NCBI RefSeq assembly: GCF_005280275.1
Contig: NZ_CP040021.1
Span: forward strand, 1,327,001-1,391,000
Direction: 5' to 3'
Length of the DNA: 64,000 nt
Origin: Salinivibrio kushneri
GTDB lineage: Bacteria > Pseudomonadota > Gammaproteobacteria > Enterobacterales > Vibrionaceae
A model generated the notes under the pieces. That model made no database searches, was not told the DNA's origin, and worked only from the letters and a program-made list of their open reading frames with translations. Positions 29,753 to 39,296 of the stretch are shown piece by piece (position 1 is the stretch's first letter; the number at the start of each line of letters is the position of its first letter). Position numbers and translations under genes: made by a program.

Positions 29753-32700
29753 TTGAGTTCACGTCATCACAACACGCCAGAGACACTGTTTGCAGCGCTA
29801 AACGATTGTATGCTGCAAGACCGTTTTCGTTTTAAAAAGCGCATCCACGGCGCGCAAAAAATCAAAAAAGACGACGCCAAACAGGCGGTGTACGATCAAA
29901 TCGCCGCCGAGATGGCGCAGAGTATGCAGCGTTTGTTATCGCGACAAGCCAGTACGCCAACCGTTCGCTATCCAGAAGAACTGCCTGTTAGTCAGAAGAA
30001 AGATGACATTGCCGAGGCAATCGCGAACAACCAAGTGGTGATCATTGCGGGGGAAACGGGCTCAGGTAAAACCACTCAGCTGCCCAAAATCTGTATGGAG
30101 CTTGGGCTAGGCGTCGCCGGTACCATTGGTCACACTCAGCCACGTCGCTTGGCCGCGCGCTCGGTCGCCTCACGGATTGCTGAAGAACTCGACGTCGAGT
30201 TAGGCAGCAGCGTGGGCTATAAAGTGCGCTTCAACGACAAAGTCTCAGAGTCGACGCAAGTCAAACTGATGACGGACGGGATCTTGCTGGCCGAAATCCA
30301 GCACGATCGGTATCTGAATCAGTACGATTGCATCATTATCGATGAAGCCCACGAGCGCAGCCTAAATATCGACTTTATTCTCGGCTATTTGCGCGAGTTA
30401 TTGCCCAAGCGTCCCGATCTCAAAGTCATCATTACCTCGGCAACCATCGATCCTGAGCGCTTTTCCAAGCACTTCAATAATGCGCCTATGATAGAGGTGT
30501 CTGGCCGAACGTATCCGGTGGAAGTGCGCTACCGTCCATTAGTGGAAGAGGACGATAGCGATCGTGACCAGCTGGAAGCGATCAGCGATGCGGTCGATGA
30601 ACTGTGTCAGGAAGGGCCGGGTGATATCCTGATTTTTATGAACGGTGAGCGTGAAATTCGCGACACCGCTGAGCACCTTCAGCGCCGTCAACTGCGCGAT
30701 ACCGAGATTTTACCCTTGTACGCGCGACTGTCTGCTGGCGAGCAAAACCGTGTATTCCAATCTCACTCGGGACGCCGGATTGTACTGGCCACCAACGTCG
30801 CTGAGACCTCACTAACCGTACCGGGCATTAAGTATGTGATTGATCCCGGCACGGCGCGGATTTCTCGCTATAGCTACCGGACCAAGGTGCAGCGACTGCC
30901 GATTGAGCCGATTTCACAGGCCAGTGCTAATCAGCGTAAAGGACGCTGTGGCCGTGTGTCGGAAGGTATTTGTGTGCGTCTGTATAGCGAAGAGGACTTT
31001 TTAGGCCGTCCGGAATTTACCGATCCAGAAATTTTGCGGACGAATCTAGCCTCCGTTATCTTGCAAATGACGGCACTAGGGCTCGGTGATATTCAAGCCT
31101 TTCCGTTCGTTCAACCGCCTGACAGCCGTCATATTAAAGATGGTGTCCGCTTGCTTGAAGAGCTGGGCGCGATTAAGCCCGGCCAAGCCACCGACAAACG
31201 TAAACTGACCGCCATCGGTAAGACCTTGGCCAAACTGCCGATTGACCCGCGTTTGGCACGCATGGTGATTGAGGCACCTAAGCATGGTGCCTTACATGAG
31301 GTGATGGTGATTGCCGCGGCCTTGGCAATCCAAGACCCGCGTGAACGACCTGCCGATAAGCAGCAACAAGCGGATGAAAAACATCGTCGTTTTGCCGATA
31401 AAGAATCGGACTTTTTGGCCTATGTAAACCTTTGGGATTACGTCAAAGAGCAGCAAAAAGCGTTATCGAACAACCAGTTCCGTAAGCAGTGCAAAAAAGA
31501 CTACCTCAATTACTTGCGCGTGCGAGAGTGGCAAGACGTCCACTATCAAATCACCCAGGTGATGAAAGAGCAGAAGGTACAATTTAACCAAGAGCCCGCC
31601 AGTTATCAGGCCATTCATATGGCACTGCTTGCCGGGCTATTGAGCCACATTGGCCTGAAAGACCAAGAAAAGAATGAATACCAAGGTGCTCGGAATGCAC
31701 GGTTCCATATTTTCCCCGGCTCTGGGCTTTTCAAAAAGCAGCCTAAATGGGTGATGGTGGCCGAGCTGGTTGAAACCTCCAAACTTTGGGGGCGAATTGT
31801 CGCGCGTATCCAACCCGAATGGGTGGAGCCACTGGCGCAGCATTTGATTAAGTGCAGCTACAGTGAGCCACATTGGTCACGCAAGCAAGCGGCGGTGATG
31901 GCCAGTGAGAAGGTTACGCTATATGGGATCCCGATTGTGGCGAGCCGTAAAGTCAATTATGGCGCCATCGATCCGGTGCTCAGCCGTGAACTGTTTATTC
32001 GTTCGGCATTGGTTGAGGGGGATTGGCAAACCAAGCATGCCTTTTTCCACCAAAACCAAAAGCTGCTGGAGGAAGTGGAGGAGCTCGAGCTCAAATCTCG
32101 CCGGCGCGATATTTTGGCAGACGACGATACTTTGTTCGACTTTTACGATCAGCGCCTCGATCACAGCGTGGTCAGTGGGCGTCACTTCGATACCTGGTGG
32201 AAAAAGGCACGTCAAGACAATCCGGACCTGCTCAACTTTGAAAAAGCCATGCTATTGCAAGGCGACGCCAGCCATGTCACGGAGCTGGATTACCCCAACT
32301 TTTGGTATCAAGGCAACTTGAAACTCAAGTTGAGCTACCAATTCGAGCCTGGCCAAGACCACGATGGGGTGACGGTGCATATCCCACTGCCGATCCTCAA
32401 TCAGGTATCAGAGGAAGGGTTTGATTGGCACGTGCCCGGGCTACGCCACGAGCTGATTGTCGCGCTGATTAAATCGCTGCCTAAACCGTTGCGACGTAAC
32501 TTTGTACCCGCGCCGAACTATGCCGATGCGATCTTACAGCGGGTGACGCCGATGGAGGCGCCCTTGCTCGATAGCATGGAGAAAGCCTTAAAGCAGATGT
32601 CCGGTGTCACCATTGAGCGCGACAGTTGGAACTTTAGCCAGCTCCCCGAGCATTTGCGCATCCAGTTCCGCGTTGTGGATGATAAAAACCGCACCTTGGC

Positions 32701-33646
32701 TGAAAGCGAAGACTTAAACACACTCAAAGTCTCGCTAAAAGACAAAGTACAAGCGACCTTATCGGATGTCGCGGACGATGATATTGAGCAGCAAGGGATC
32801 ACCCAATGGAGCTTTGGGGCATTGCCTCAGCGTTATCAGCAGAAAAAGCATGGCTTTGAAGTCAAAGCCTATCCGGCTTTGGTGGATGAAAAAGACAGTG
32901 TGGCGATTCGTCTGTTCGAAACCGAATACCAGCAACAAAAAGCCATGCAAGCGGGTCAACGTCGGCTGATCTTGCTCAATGTGCCATCGCCAATTAAATA
33001 TCTACATGCGCATTTGCCCAACAAGTCGAAACTCGGTCTGTATTTTAATCCATATGGCCGTGTGTTGGATTTGATCGATGATTGCATCGCCTGTGGCGTG
33101 GATAAGCTCATTGCGCAACACGGCGGCTTAACCTGGGAGGCGCAAGCATTTGAGGCGCTTAAAGAGACGGTGCGTGCGGAGCTAGGCGATACCGTCGTGG
33201 ATATCGCGCAACAGGTCGAACAAATATTGACGCACGCGTTCAATATCAACAAAAAGCTCAAAGGCAAAGTGGATCTCTCGATGGCGTTTGCGATGTCGGA
33301 TATCAAAGCCCAACTAGAAGGGCTGATTTATAAGGGCTTTGCCACCGAATCAGGCTGGCAACGCTTACCCGATATTCTGCGCTATATGAAAGCGATCGAA
33401 CGTCGATTGGAAAAGCTCCCCGTGGATCCTACCCGCGATCGCAACCACATGCTCAAAATTGAATCGGTGATGAATGATTATAAGGCGTTGCTGAACAAGG
33501 TGCCTAAGGGAAAGCCTGTGCCTGATGAAGTAAAAGCGATTCGTTGGATGATTGAAGAGCTGCGCGTGAGCTATTTCGCGCAACAACTCGGCACGCCTTA
33601 CCCCGTCTCGGATAAGCGGATTAAAAACGCCATTGCGGCGATATAA
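29753..33646 (+). CDS. hrpA: ATP-dependent RNA helicase HrpA (DEAH box)
   Basis: A 1297-aa protein, nearly the same length as E. coli HrpA. The DEAH helicase core has motif I GETGSGKTTQ (about residue 101), motif II DEAH, motif III SATID, motif V TNVAETSLTVPG and motif VI QRKGRCGR, followed by the winged-helix, HA2 and OB regions and the long C-terminal DUF3418 domain. E. coli HrpA resolves stalled or collided ribosomes. The start is TTG 29753 with AGGA upstream; it gives MSSRHHNTPETLF, and no ATG in frame is better placed. A terminator follows. Confidence 0.95.
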   Translation: MSSRHHNTPETLFAALNDCMLQDRFRFKKRIHGAQKIKKDDAKQAVYDQIAAEMAQSMQRLLSRQASTPTVRYPEELPVSQKKDDIAEAIANNQVVIIAGETGSGKTTQLPKICMELGLGVAGTIGHTQPRRLAARSVASRIAEELDVELGSSVGYKVRFNDKVSESTQVKLMTDGILLAEIQHDRYLNQYDCIIIDEAHERSLNIDFILGYLRELLPKRPDLKVIITSATIDPERFSKHFNNAPMIEVSGRTYPVEVRYRPLVEEDDSDRDQLEAISDAVDELCQEGPGDILIFMNGEREIRDTAEHLQRRQLRDTEILPLYARLSAGEQNRVFQSHSGRRIVLATNVAETSLTVPGIKYVIDPGTARISRYSYRTKVQRLPIEPISQASANQRKGRCGRVSEGICVRLYSEEDFLGRPEFTDPEILRTNLASVILQMTALGLGDIQAFPFVQPPDSRHIKDGVRLLEELGAIKPGQATDKRKLTAIGKTLAKLPIDPRLARMVIEAPKHGALHEVMVIAAALAIQDPRERPADKQQQADEKHRRFADKESDFLAYVNLWDYVKEQQKALSNNQFRKQCKKDYLNYLRVREWQDVHYQITQVMKEQKVQFNQEPASYQAIHMALLAGLLSHIGLKDQEKNEYQGARNARFHIFPGSGLFKKQPKWVMVAELVETSKLWGRIVARIQPEWVEPLAQHLIKCSYSEPHWSRKQAAVMASEKVTLYGIPIVASRKVNYGAIDPVLSRELFIRSALVEGDWQTKHAFFHQNQKLLEEVEELELKSRRRDILADDDTLFDFYDQRLDHSVVSGRHFDTWWKKARQDNPDLLNFEKAMLLQGDASHVTELDYPNFWYQGNLKLKLSYQFEPGQDHDGVTVHIPLPILNQVSEEGFDWHVPGLRHELIVALIKSLPKPLRRNFVPAPNYADAILQRVTPMEAPLLDSMEKALKQMSGVTIERDSWNFSQLPEHLRIQFRVVDDKNRTLAESEDLNTLKVSLKDKVQATLSDVADDDIEQQGITQWSFGALPQRYQQKKHGFEVKAYPALVDEKDSVAIRLFETEYQQQKAMQAGQRRLILLNVPSPIKYLHAHLPNKSKLGLYFNPYGRVLDLIDDCIACGVDKLIAQHGGLTWEAQAFEALKETVRAELGDTVVDIAQQVEQILTHAFNINKKLKGKVDLSMAFAMSDIKAQLEGLIYKGFATESGWQRLPDILRYMKAIERRLEKLPVDPTRDRNHMLKIESVMNDYKALLNKVPKGKPVPDEVKAIRWMIEELRVSYFAQQLGTPYPVSDKRIKNAIAAI

Positions 33647-33732
33647 CCCGGCAAGCTTATGCCGCTGCGGATTAGATGAAGACGGGCAAAGTGTCGACGT
33701 GAAATAATTTATATAAATATCAATAAGTAATC

Positions 33733-33765
33733 AAAACCGTGTCATATGGCACGGTTTTTGTTTTT
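33733..33765 (+). terminator. Rho-independent terminator after hrpA
   Basis: AAAACCGTG (33733-33741) pairs with CACGGTTTT (33750-33758), the stem extending to an ATAT loop, and is followed by TGTTTTTG. Confidence 0.85.
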
Positions 33766-33826
33766 GTCAATACGAACGACAGACCGCTCGGTAGTTCGTG
33801 TTGCCGTGGCAAGAAAGGAGCAAAAA

Positions 33827-34456
33827 ATGAAACAAGCAGGTGTGGCCCCTTGGTATCGGGTCGTTTTGTATGTATTGGCGATCAGCATGCCAACCTCGGT
33901 TTGGGCCAGTTTTAAAGATGAGGTCAGTGGGTTGTACCAATCTCTCAATCTCGCTGGGGAGGTGTCATACCAGGCCTTCGCAGATGCGTATCGCCACTTT
34001 GCCCATAACCGTAGCCGCAAACCTGTAATGACGCTAATTGACTATGGCAAGCCTTCGTCAGAAAAGCGATTTTGGGTGATCAATGTGAAAAAGCGTCAAG
34101 TGTTATTTCGTTCCTACGTGTCACACGGCAAAAACAGTGGCTCCCTTTACGCAAAGCGTTTTTCGAATCAGATTAATTCCTTGCAAACATCATTGGGGGT
34201 CTATCGTGCGGCGGAAACCTATCATGGTAAGCACGGCTACTCACTGCGTTTAGATGGCCTTTCCAAGGGATTAAACGATAATGCGCGCGCAAGGGCGATT
34301 GTGATCCACGGTGCCGATTATGCGCACCCTAAGGTGATTAAACAAAGCGGCCAATTAGGCCGAAGCTGGGGCTGCCCGGCGTTACCTAGCTATTTATCGG
34401 CCCGCGTGATTGATGCGATCAAAAACGGCACCTTTATCTATGCGTTTACCAGCTAA
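33827..34456 (+). CDS. Exported murein L,D-transpeptidase-like protein (YkuD-related catalytic domain)
   Basis: A 209-aa protein with a signal peptide (basic start, hydrophobic VVLYVLAI, cleavage near SVWAS at 24-28). The mature part carries the L,D-transpeptidase-like catalytic region with IVIHGADYAHP (His161) and GRSWGCPALP (Cys183), the catalytic pair. The family cross-links or remodels peptidoglycan, but this branch (murein L,D-transpeptidase catalytic domain family) is little studied. The start is ATG 33827 with AAAGGAG 6 nt before it; upstream frame would lack a ribosome site. It has no close partner; ligE follows 179 bp later. Confidence 0.87.
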   Translation: MKQAGVAPWYRVVLYVLAISMPTSVWASFKDEVSGLYQSLNLAGEVSYQAFADAYRHFAHNRSRKPVMTLIDYGKPSSEKRFWVINVKKRQVLFRSYVSHGKNSGSLYAKRFSNQINSLQTSLGVYRAAETYHGKHGYSLRLDGLSKGLNDNARARAIVIHGADYAHPKVIKQSGQLGRSWGCPALPSYLSARVIDAIKNGTFIYAFTS

Positions 34457-34635
34457 GCGTGAGGATACGAAGACGCCGTACTTGACGAGGTTTCACGAGT
34501 TATTTCACGGTGGATGATGTAACACCTGCGCATTGTTCACGGTGAACGCTAATTCTCTACCACGAAAAAATAAAGGCATGTTGATACGCCTTTTATCGCG
34601 CTAGCGTATGCTCCTTACCACTAAGGAGGAATGCC

Positions 34636-35493
34636 ATGGCACGCCTAAATCCTTTTACTTTGTGCTTACTCTCCGCATTTACCCTGTTTCCCACCAGTGA
34701 TGTTGATGCTGCACCGTCGGCACCAGCGCTGATGCATGGTATTGACGGACAGATTGCCGAACACGACTATCGTGGCTATTGGGTCAGTGAAAAACTGGAT
34801 GGGATCCGCGCCTATTGGACCGGCACGCAACTCTTAACGCGACAAGGAAATCTCATTCACGCACCGGATAGATTGATTCAATCACTGCCAACCACGCCTT
34901 TAGATGGTGAGCTATGGGCCGGAAGAGGTGGGTTTCAAACCGTGTTGCGTACCGTGTTGGACGATAAACCGGATCCTGACGCGTGGCAGAACGTTGGTTT
35001 TTATGCGTTTGATTTACCGGATCAACCCGGCCCGTTTTCTGCTCGCTATGCAGCACTGAAAAAGATAGTCACAAACAGCGCATCGCCGTTCTTAGCCTTG
35101 GTAAAGCAAACGCCGGTGACTGATAATAATGAACTCGAGGCACAGCTTTCTGCTATTGATGAATCGGGCGGTGAAGGCTTGATGCTGCATCATCCTGATA
35201 GTGTGTATGTGGGGCAGCGCGTAGACAGCGTCGTTAAGTTGAAAACCTACCAAGAAAAAGAAGTGACTGTGGTAGGAGTGAATCCGGGAAAAGGGCGGTT
35301 ACAAGGTTTGATGGGCTCTCTGGTAGTACGCCTTGCTGACGGCACCGAGTTTAGCGTGGGATCGGGCTTTAGTGATGTGCAACGGGCTGATCCACCACAG
35401 ATTGGTAGTACTATCTTGGTGCGGCACAACGGTGTCACTCAAAAAGGCATCCCACGCTTTGCGCGTTTTATTCACGAGAAACCAACGCGTTAA
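34636..35493 (+). CDS. Periplasmic ATP-dependent DNA ligase (LigE-type)
   Basis: A 285-aa minimal ATP-dependent DNA ligase. An N-terminal signal peptide (LCLLSAFTLFPTSDVDAA) points to the periplasm. The adenylated lysine is Lys53 in SEKLDGIRAYW; LDGELW, GEGLMLHHP and VVKLKTYQEKEVTVVG are further nucleotidyltransferase motifs, and an OB domain ends the protein. There is no extra DNA-binding domain. Such Lig E enzymes are common in competent proteobacteria and have been proposed to seal extracellular or incoming DNA; no competence genes are nearby. A strong ribosome site AAGGAGG lies before ATG 34636. Confidence 0.9.
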   Translation: MARLNPFTLCLLSAFTLFPTSDVDAAPSAPALMHGIDGQIAEHDYRGYWVSEKLDGIRAYWTGTQLLTRQGNLIHAPDRLIQSLPTTPLDGELWAGRGGFQTVLRTVLDDKPDPDAWQNVGFYAFDLPDQPGPFSARYAALKKIVTNSASPFLALVKQTPVTDNNELEAQLSAIDESGGEGLMLHHPDSVYVGQRVDSVVKLKTYQEKEVTVVGVNPGKGRLQGLMGSLVVRLADGTEFSVGSGFSDVQRADPPQIGSTILVRHNGVTQKGIPRFARFIHEKPTR

Positions 35494-35520
35494 AAAAGAA
35501 CCCGCCAAACGGTTGGCGGG
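35492..35520 (-). terminator. Rho-independent terminator of dld
   Basis: On the minus strand CCCGCCAA (35513-35520 complement) pairs with TTGGCGGG (35501-35508 complement) over a 4-nt loop and is followed by TTCTTTTTTA. It lies 13 bp after the dld stop and directly at the end of the ligase gene. Confidence 0.8.
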
Positions 35521-35533
35521 GTTGTGGGTCCAT

Positions 35534-37324
35534 TTAGTGCTCGTGCGTGGCGGGTGACGTGTCCTGACTTGCGCGAGGGCGCAGTTGGTGGTCTAAGCAC
35601 TGGCAATCAACACTGTATTTTTTCTTCCCGGTCTTTCCAATTCCGGGGTTAAAGCTGTTGGTCGGGTCTAACTGGTGATAGAAATTAGCCAAGTCCGGCT
35701 CCGCGGCATAAAGGTGTCCCACATTATGCTCTGCTGGGTATTTGGCGCCTCGCTCATTCAGCAACGCTAGCATTTTCGCCTTAATTGCCGAAACGTCCGC
35801 ACCTTTTCTCACCACGTAGTCTTGGTGGAAGACGTGGCAGAAAAAGTGTCCGTAATAAAGCTTGGCGACCATTTCTTGCTCTATCTCGACGGGCAAATGT
35901 TCTTCCCACTCGGTCTCGTTGCGCTTCAGGGCAATATCTAACGCAAGAATGTCTTCCACATCGCGACTGTGCATCGTGTGGTAGCGAATCGCCGCACCGG
36001 CCGCGGCAAAGCGGTGAAGCATGGCTTTTTTCGCTTCATCCTCACTGCAGGCAAAGTAATCACTGTCTGCGTGTTCGGCAAAAAAACGGCTTAAAAACGC
36101 CGAAGCCTCCTCGATTCCCTCCTCTGAGGCTTTGAATATTAGGTGGTGCTCAAACCTATCGCGAAACGCGAGCATACGTTTGGGTAAGTGCTGCGGAAAA
36201 AGCTGACTGGCGTATTGCATCACTTTATCGGGTAATGCGTTAGGCAGTAACGGCACCTTATCCAGCCAAGCGGTGATTTTTGCTTTTAGTGCAAACATTT
36301 TCGGGATTGAATCCGTGCCCAGTCGACCAATCGCTAAAAACACATCTTTTCCGTAACGCTCAGCGATATCAAAGGCGTCACGGTGCATATATTCCGCCAC
36401 TTCAGGCAAGTGTGAAAGCTCGGTAAGTACACGGCGACGCAATGTATTGAGCACATCTGGGTTGTTAGTGCCAATGTAAAAGACTTGCTCACGTTCAGGG
36501 ATCGGGTAGGTATCAAGGCGCACGGCAAAGACAGCCAGTTTCCCTGCACAGCCGCTCACTTCATGTAAGCGGTGTTTGTCGGCGTTATAGCGCGCGGGGC
36601 TGTCAGCATCGACATCACGCAAGATTTGCTCGTAGTCATCCGCAGACGCCTTACGCGCGTCATAGGTGATATCAATGGCTGTGTAATCACCACGCTCCAC
36701 GCGCGAAAGAATGGTTTCTGGGTCATCACCCAGGGCAATGCCTAAATGATTCACCAGCGTCAGTTCACCATCCTCATTTAACTGTGCAAATAATGAATAT
36801 TCGGTATAAGCCGGGCCGCGTTTAACCAACGCGCCGCCGGAATTATTGGCCACACCACCAACAATCGATGCGCCAATGCACGACGAACCGATGACCGAAT
36901 GCGGCGCGCGCTTAAGAGGCCTGAGCGTCTGCTCTAGCTGATGCAATGTTGTGCCGGGAAAACTCAGTACCTGCTTACCGTTATCGATAAGCTGTAATCC
37001 GTCTAAGCGTGTGGTGTTGATTATTACCACATCACGATCGTAGTCGCTGCCTTTGGGGGTTGAGCCTTCGGTTAAGCCCGTATTCGCGGCTTGCATGATC
37101 ATTACCACATCCGCGTCGACACAGGCTTGGAGCACCCGCCATTGCATCACTAAAGAGGTGGGAAAAATAACGGCGAGCGCAGGACCACCTCCCGAGCGAA
37201 AGCCAGTCCGATAATGCTGGGTCTGGTTTGTCTCAGTGAGTAAGTTATTCTTGCCTACGATGTCGGTTAAGGTGGAAATAAATGCTTGTTGCTGTGATGA
37301 CGACAAACGTGATGGGGTGTTCAT
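35534..37324 (-). CDS. dld: Quinone-dependent D-lactate dehydrogenase
   Basis: A 596-aa FAD enzyme that oxidises D-lactate to pyruvate and passes electrons to quinone at the inner membrane. The FAD-binding PCMH-type domain is at about residues 40-220 (MIMQAANTGLTEGSTP, SVIGSSCIGASIVGGVANNSGG), followed by the cap domain and the Dld-specific membrane-binding domain. The protein resembles E. coli Dld and its end has an acidic-His tail. AAAGGAACG lies before ATG 37324. It follows lldP by 103 bp and probably shares its transcript. Confidence 0.93.
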   Translation of the reverse strand: MNTPSRLSSSQQQAFISTLTDIVGKNNLLTETNQTQHYRTGFRSGGGPALAVIFPTSLVMQWRVLQACVDADVVMIMQAANTGLTEGSTPKGSDYDRDVVIINTTRLDGLQLIDNGKQVLSFPGTTLHQLEQTLRPLKRAPHSVIGSSCIGASIVGGVANNSGGALVKRGPAYTEYSLFAQLNEDGELTLVNHLGIALGDDPETILSRVERGDYTAIDITYDARKASADDYEQILRDVDADSPARYNADKHRLHEVSGCAGKLAVFAVRLDTYPIPEREQVFYIGTNNPDVLNTLRRRVLTELSHLPEVAEYMHRDAFDIAERYGKDVFLAIGRLGTDSIPKMFALKAKITAWLDKVPLLPNALPDKVMQYASQLFPQHLPKRMLAFRDRFEHHLIFKASEEGIEEASAFLSRFFAEHADSDYFACSEDEAKKAMLHRFAAAGAAIRYHTMHSRDVEDILALDIALKRNETEWEEHLPVEIEQEMVAKLYYGHFFCHVFHQDYVVRKGADVSAIKAKMLALLNERGAKYPAEHNVGHLYAAEPDLANFYHQLDPTNSFNPGIGKTGKKKYSVDCQCLDHQLRPRASQDTSPATHEH

Positions 37325-37393
37325 AAGCGTTCCTTTCCTTTACGTTACGACAAAGGCTGGGGTCAGCCTAGCTGGCCCGCTTGTGGAGAGAAA

Positions 37394-37413
37394 GGCCGAG
37401 AGGTGGTTCGGCC
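37394..37413 (-). repeat. Intercistronic hairpin between lldP and dld
   Basis: GGCCGA (37394-37399) pairs with TCGGCC (37408-37413) over 8 nt. On the minus strand it is followed by TTTCTCTC, a poor U-run. It may dampen or stabilise the message rather than end it. Confidence 0.4.
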
Positions 37414-37427
37414 AATAACATGTAAGA

Positions 37428-39119
37428 TTACGCCCCGGAGAGGACATCGGCAAACTGCAACACATTGACCAAGACAATGCCGATGACAGCGGCGGCAATC
37501 AGGTAATAAAGCGTGGGTAAGACGGTTTTACGCAGGGTCACGCCCTCACGGCCGAGTAAGCCGACCGTCGCGGATGCGGCGACCACGTTATGGATAGCGA
37601 TCATATTGCCGGCTGCCGCACCGACGGCTTGCAGGGCAATCACCACTACGGTCGATGCTCCTAAGGTTTGTGCCACTTCAAACTGAAACTGGCTAAACAT
37701 CATATTGGACACTGTATTGGAGCCTGCAATAAAAGCGCCCAATGCGCCAATGGTAGCGCTCAACGCTGGGAAGCCATCTCCTACTAAATCGGCCGCAAAG
37801 CGTGCGGTCATGACCGGCATACTCACCAAATCGGCACCATTCACGCCTGAGTTAATAAAAATACGTACCATAGGGATGGTAAACACCAACACAAACCCGG
37901 CACCAATCAATGTTTTACTCGATTCACGCGCCGCGGTTAACAGCGGCGACAATTGACGCGCCTGAAGCAACACGGCTAACAAAGCCACGAACGCAAGGAT
38001 GCCGCCTGGCAGATAAAGCGGCTGAATGGCAGCGTTGACCCCAGTTTCACCAAACAACGCGGAGAAACCAAGGCTGACATCGGTCAGTGCCGTTTTGACC
38101 GTCGGGCTGACGCGGCTGATCACCAAGAAAACCGCCAACAACACATAGGGCGTCCAGGCCATGGCCATGCTCATCGGTTTTTCTTGAACCTTGAGATCCA
38201 TTTTCAGCGAGCCTAGCCAATGGCTCGGCCAGGTCGACTCATCATCAAAATCCCACTGATTTTTCGGGACTAAAAAGCCTTTACGTGCGGCAGTTGTGAC
38301 CAACACGATCCCTGCCAGACCACCGAGTAATGAAGGGAATTCAGGTCCTAACAACCAGCCGGTGAGGGCATAAGGAACGGTGAAGGCTAACCCGGCGAAA
38401 ATCGCAAACGGCGCCACCTCTAAGCCTTCTTTCCAGCTCTTATTTTTGCCGAAAAAGCGGGTCAACATCATTGCCATTAGCAAAGGCATCAGTGTGCCAA
38501 TCACCGCGTGAATAAAGGATACTTGCGTGGTAATAGATTGCAGGTAGGTCGCCCAATCACTGCCATTAGCGGCGAGCGTTTGCCCAATCGCATGGCTGTC
38601 TAACCCTTTGTTGACGCCCACAATAATAGGCGTGCCGACCGCACCAAAGGAGACCGGCGTCGATTGGATCATCATACCGACGACAACTGCGGCGAGAGCA
38701 GGGAAGCCGATGGCGACCAACAACGGCGCGGCAATGGCGGCGGGCGTACCGAAACCTGATGCGCCCTCGATGAAAGATCCAAAGCACCATGCAATGATGA
38801 TGGCCTGAATGCGTCTGTCATCGGAGATGGTGGTAAAGCCGTTACGTATTACAGTAATCGCGCCGGTGTGTTTTAAAGTGTTGAGCAAAAGGATGGCACC
38901 AAACACGATCCAAAGGACGGCTGCCGTAATGATCAAGCCTTGTGCGATGGAGGCCGACACACGTGCTGCACTCATCTGCCACTGGAAGAGTGCGATTAAG
39001 ACTGTCATGATAAAGGCAACGGGCATCGCCTTTTTAGCTGGCCAATTTAAGCCGACCAGTAAGATCGCCGCGACCACGATGGGTGAAAACGCGATGAGGG
39101 CGTATAGGGTATCTGTCAT
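37428..39119 (-). CDS. lldP: Lactate permease LldP
   Basis: A 563-aa inner-membrane protein with about 12-14 membrane segments, of the LctP family, importing L- and D-lactate with protons. Family stretches [24 protein letters not shown]-like (here [19 protein letters not shown] near residue 118) and [14 protein letters not shown] near the C-terminus are clear. AAGGAACACCT precedes ATG 39119. It heads the lldP-dld operon and is divergent from a LysR-type regulator, which probably controls it. Confidence 0.93.
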   Translation of the reverse strand: MTDTLYALIAFSPIVVAAILLVGLNWPAKKAMPVAFIMTVLIALFQWQMSAARVSASIAQGLIITAAVLWIVFGAILLLNTLKHTGAITVIRNGFTTISDDRRIQAIIIAWCFGSFIEGASGFGTPAAIAAPLLVAIGFPALAAVVVGMMIQSTPVSFGAVGTPIIVGVNKGLDSHAIGQTLAANGSDWATYLQSITTQVSFIHAVIGTLMPLLMAMMLTRFFGKNKSWKEGLEVAPFAIFAGLAFTVPYALTGWLLGPEFPSLLGGLAGIVLVTTAARKGFLVPKNQWDFDDESTWPSHWLGSLKMDLKVQEKPMSMAMAWTPYVLLAVFLVISRVSPTVKTALTDVSLGFSALFGETGVNAAIQPLYLPGGILAFVALLAVLLQARQLSPLLTAARESSKTLIGAGFVLVFTIPMVRIFINSGVNGADLVSMPVMTARFAADLVGDGFPALSATIGALGAFIAGSNTVSNMMFSQFQFEVAQTLGASTVVVIALQAVGAAAGNMIAIHNVVAASATVGLLGREGVTLRKTVLPTLYYLIAAAVIGIVLVNVLQFADVLSGA

Positions 39120-39255
39120 AGGTGTTCCTTATTAGGTGTCTCTTCCGTTGAATCACGTTGAATAAACAAGTCACCGATGTGTTGTTATTTTGCTGACAGT
39201 TCGGTGACTCGATGTTAACTGTATGTGACATTACGCGTTTGCATTTTTCTGATAT

Positions 39256-39284
39256 ATGGAAATAATGAAAATAATTACTTCCAT
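39256..39284. promoter_or_regulatory. Probable LysR-type operator between lldP and its regulator
   Basis: A 29-bp imperfect palindrome from ATGGAA (39256-39261) to TTCCAT (39279-39284), centred near 39270. Eleven of the 12 outer base pairs except position 7 match. It lies 12 bp before the regulator start and 137 bp from the lldP start, a usual place for a shared LysR operator. Confidence 0.6.
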
Positions 39285-39296
39285 AATTGACATAAT

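Noticed and set aside
33771-33826. ORF extension upstream of the transpeptidase gene (start at 33746)
   Set aside because: The upstream start overlaps the hrpA terminator, while ATG 33827 has a strong ribosome site followed by a proper signal peptide.
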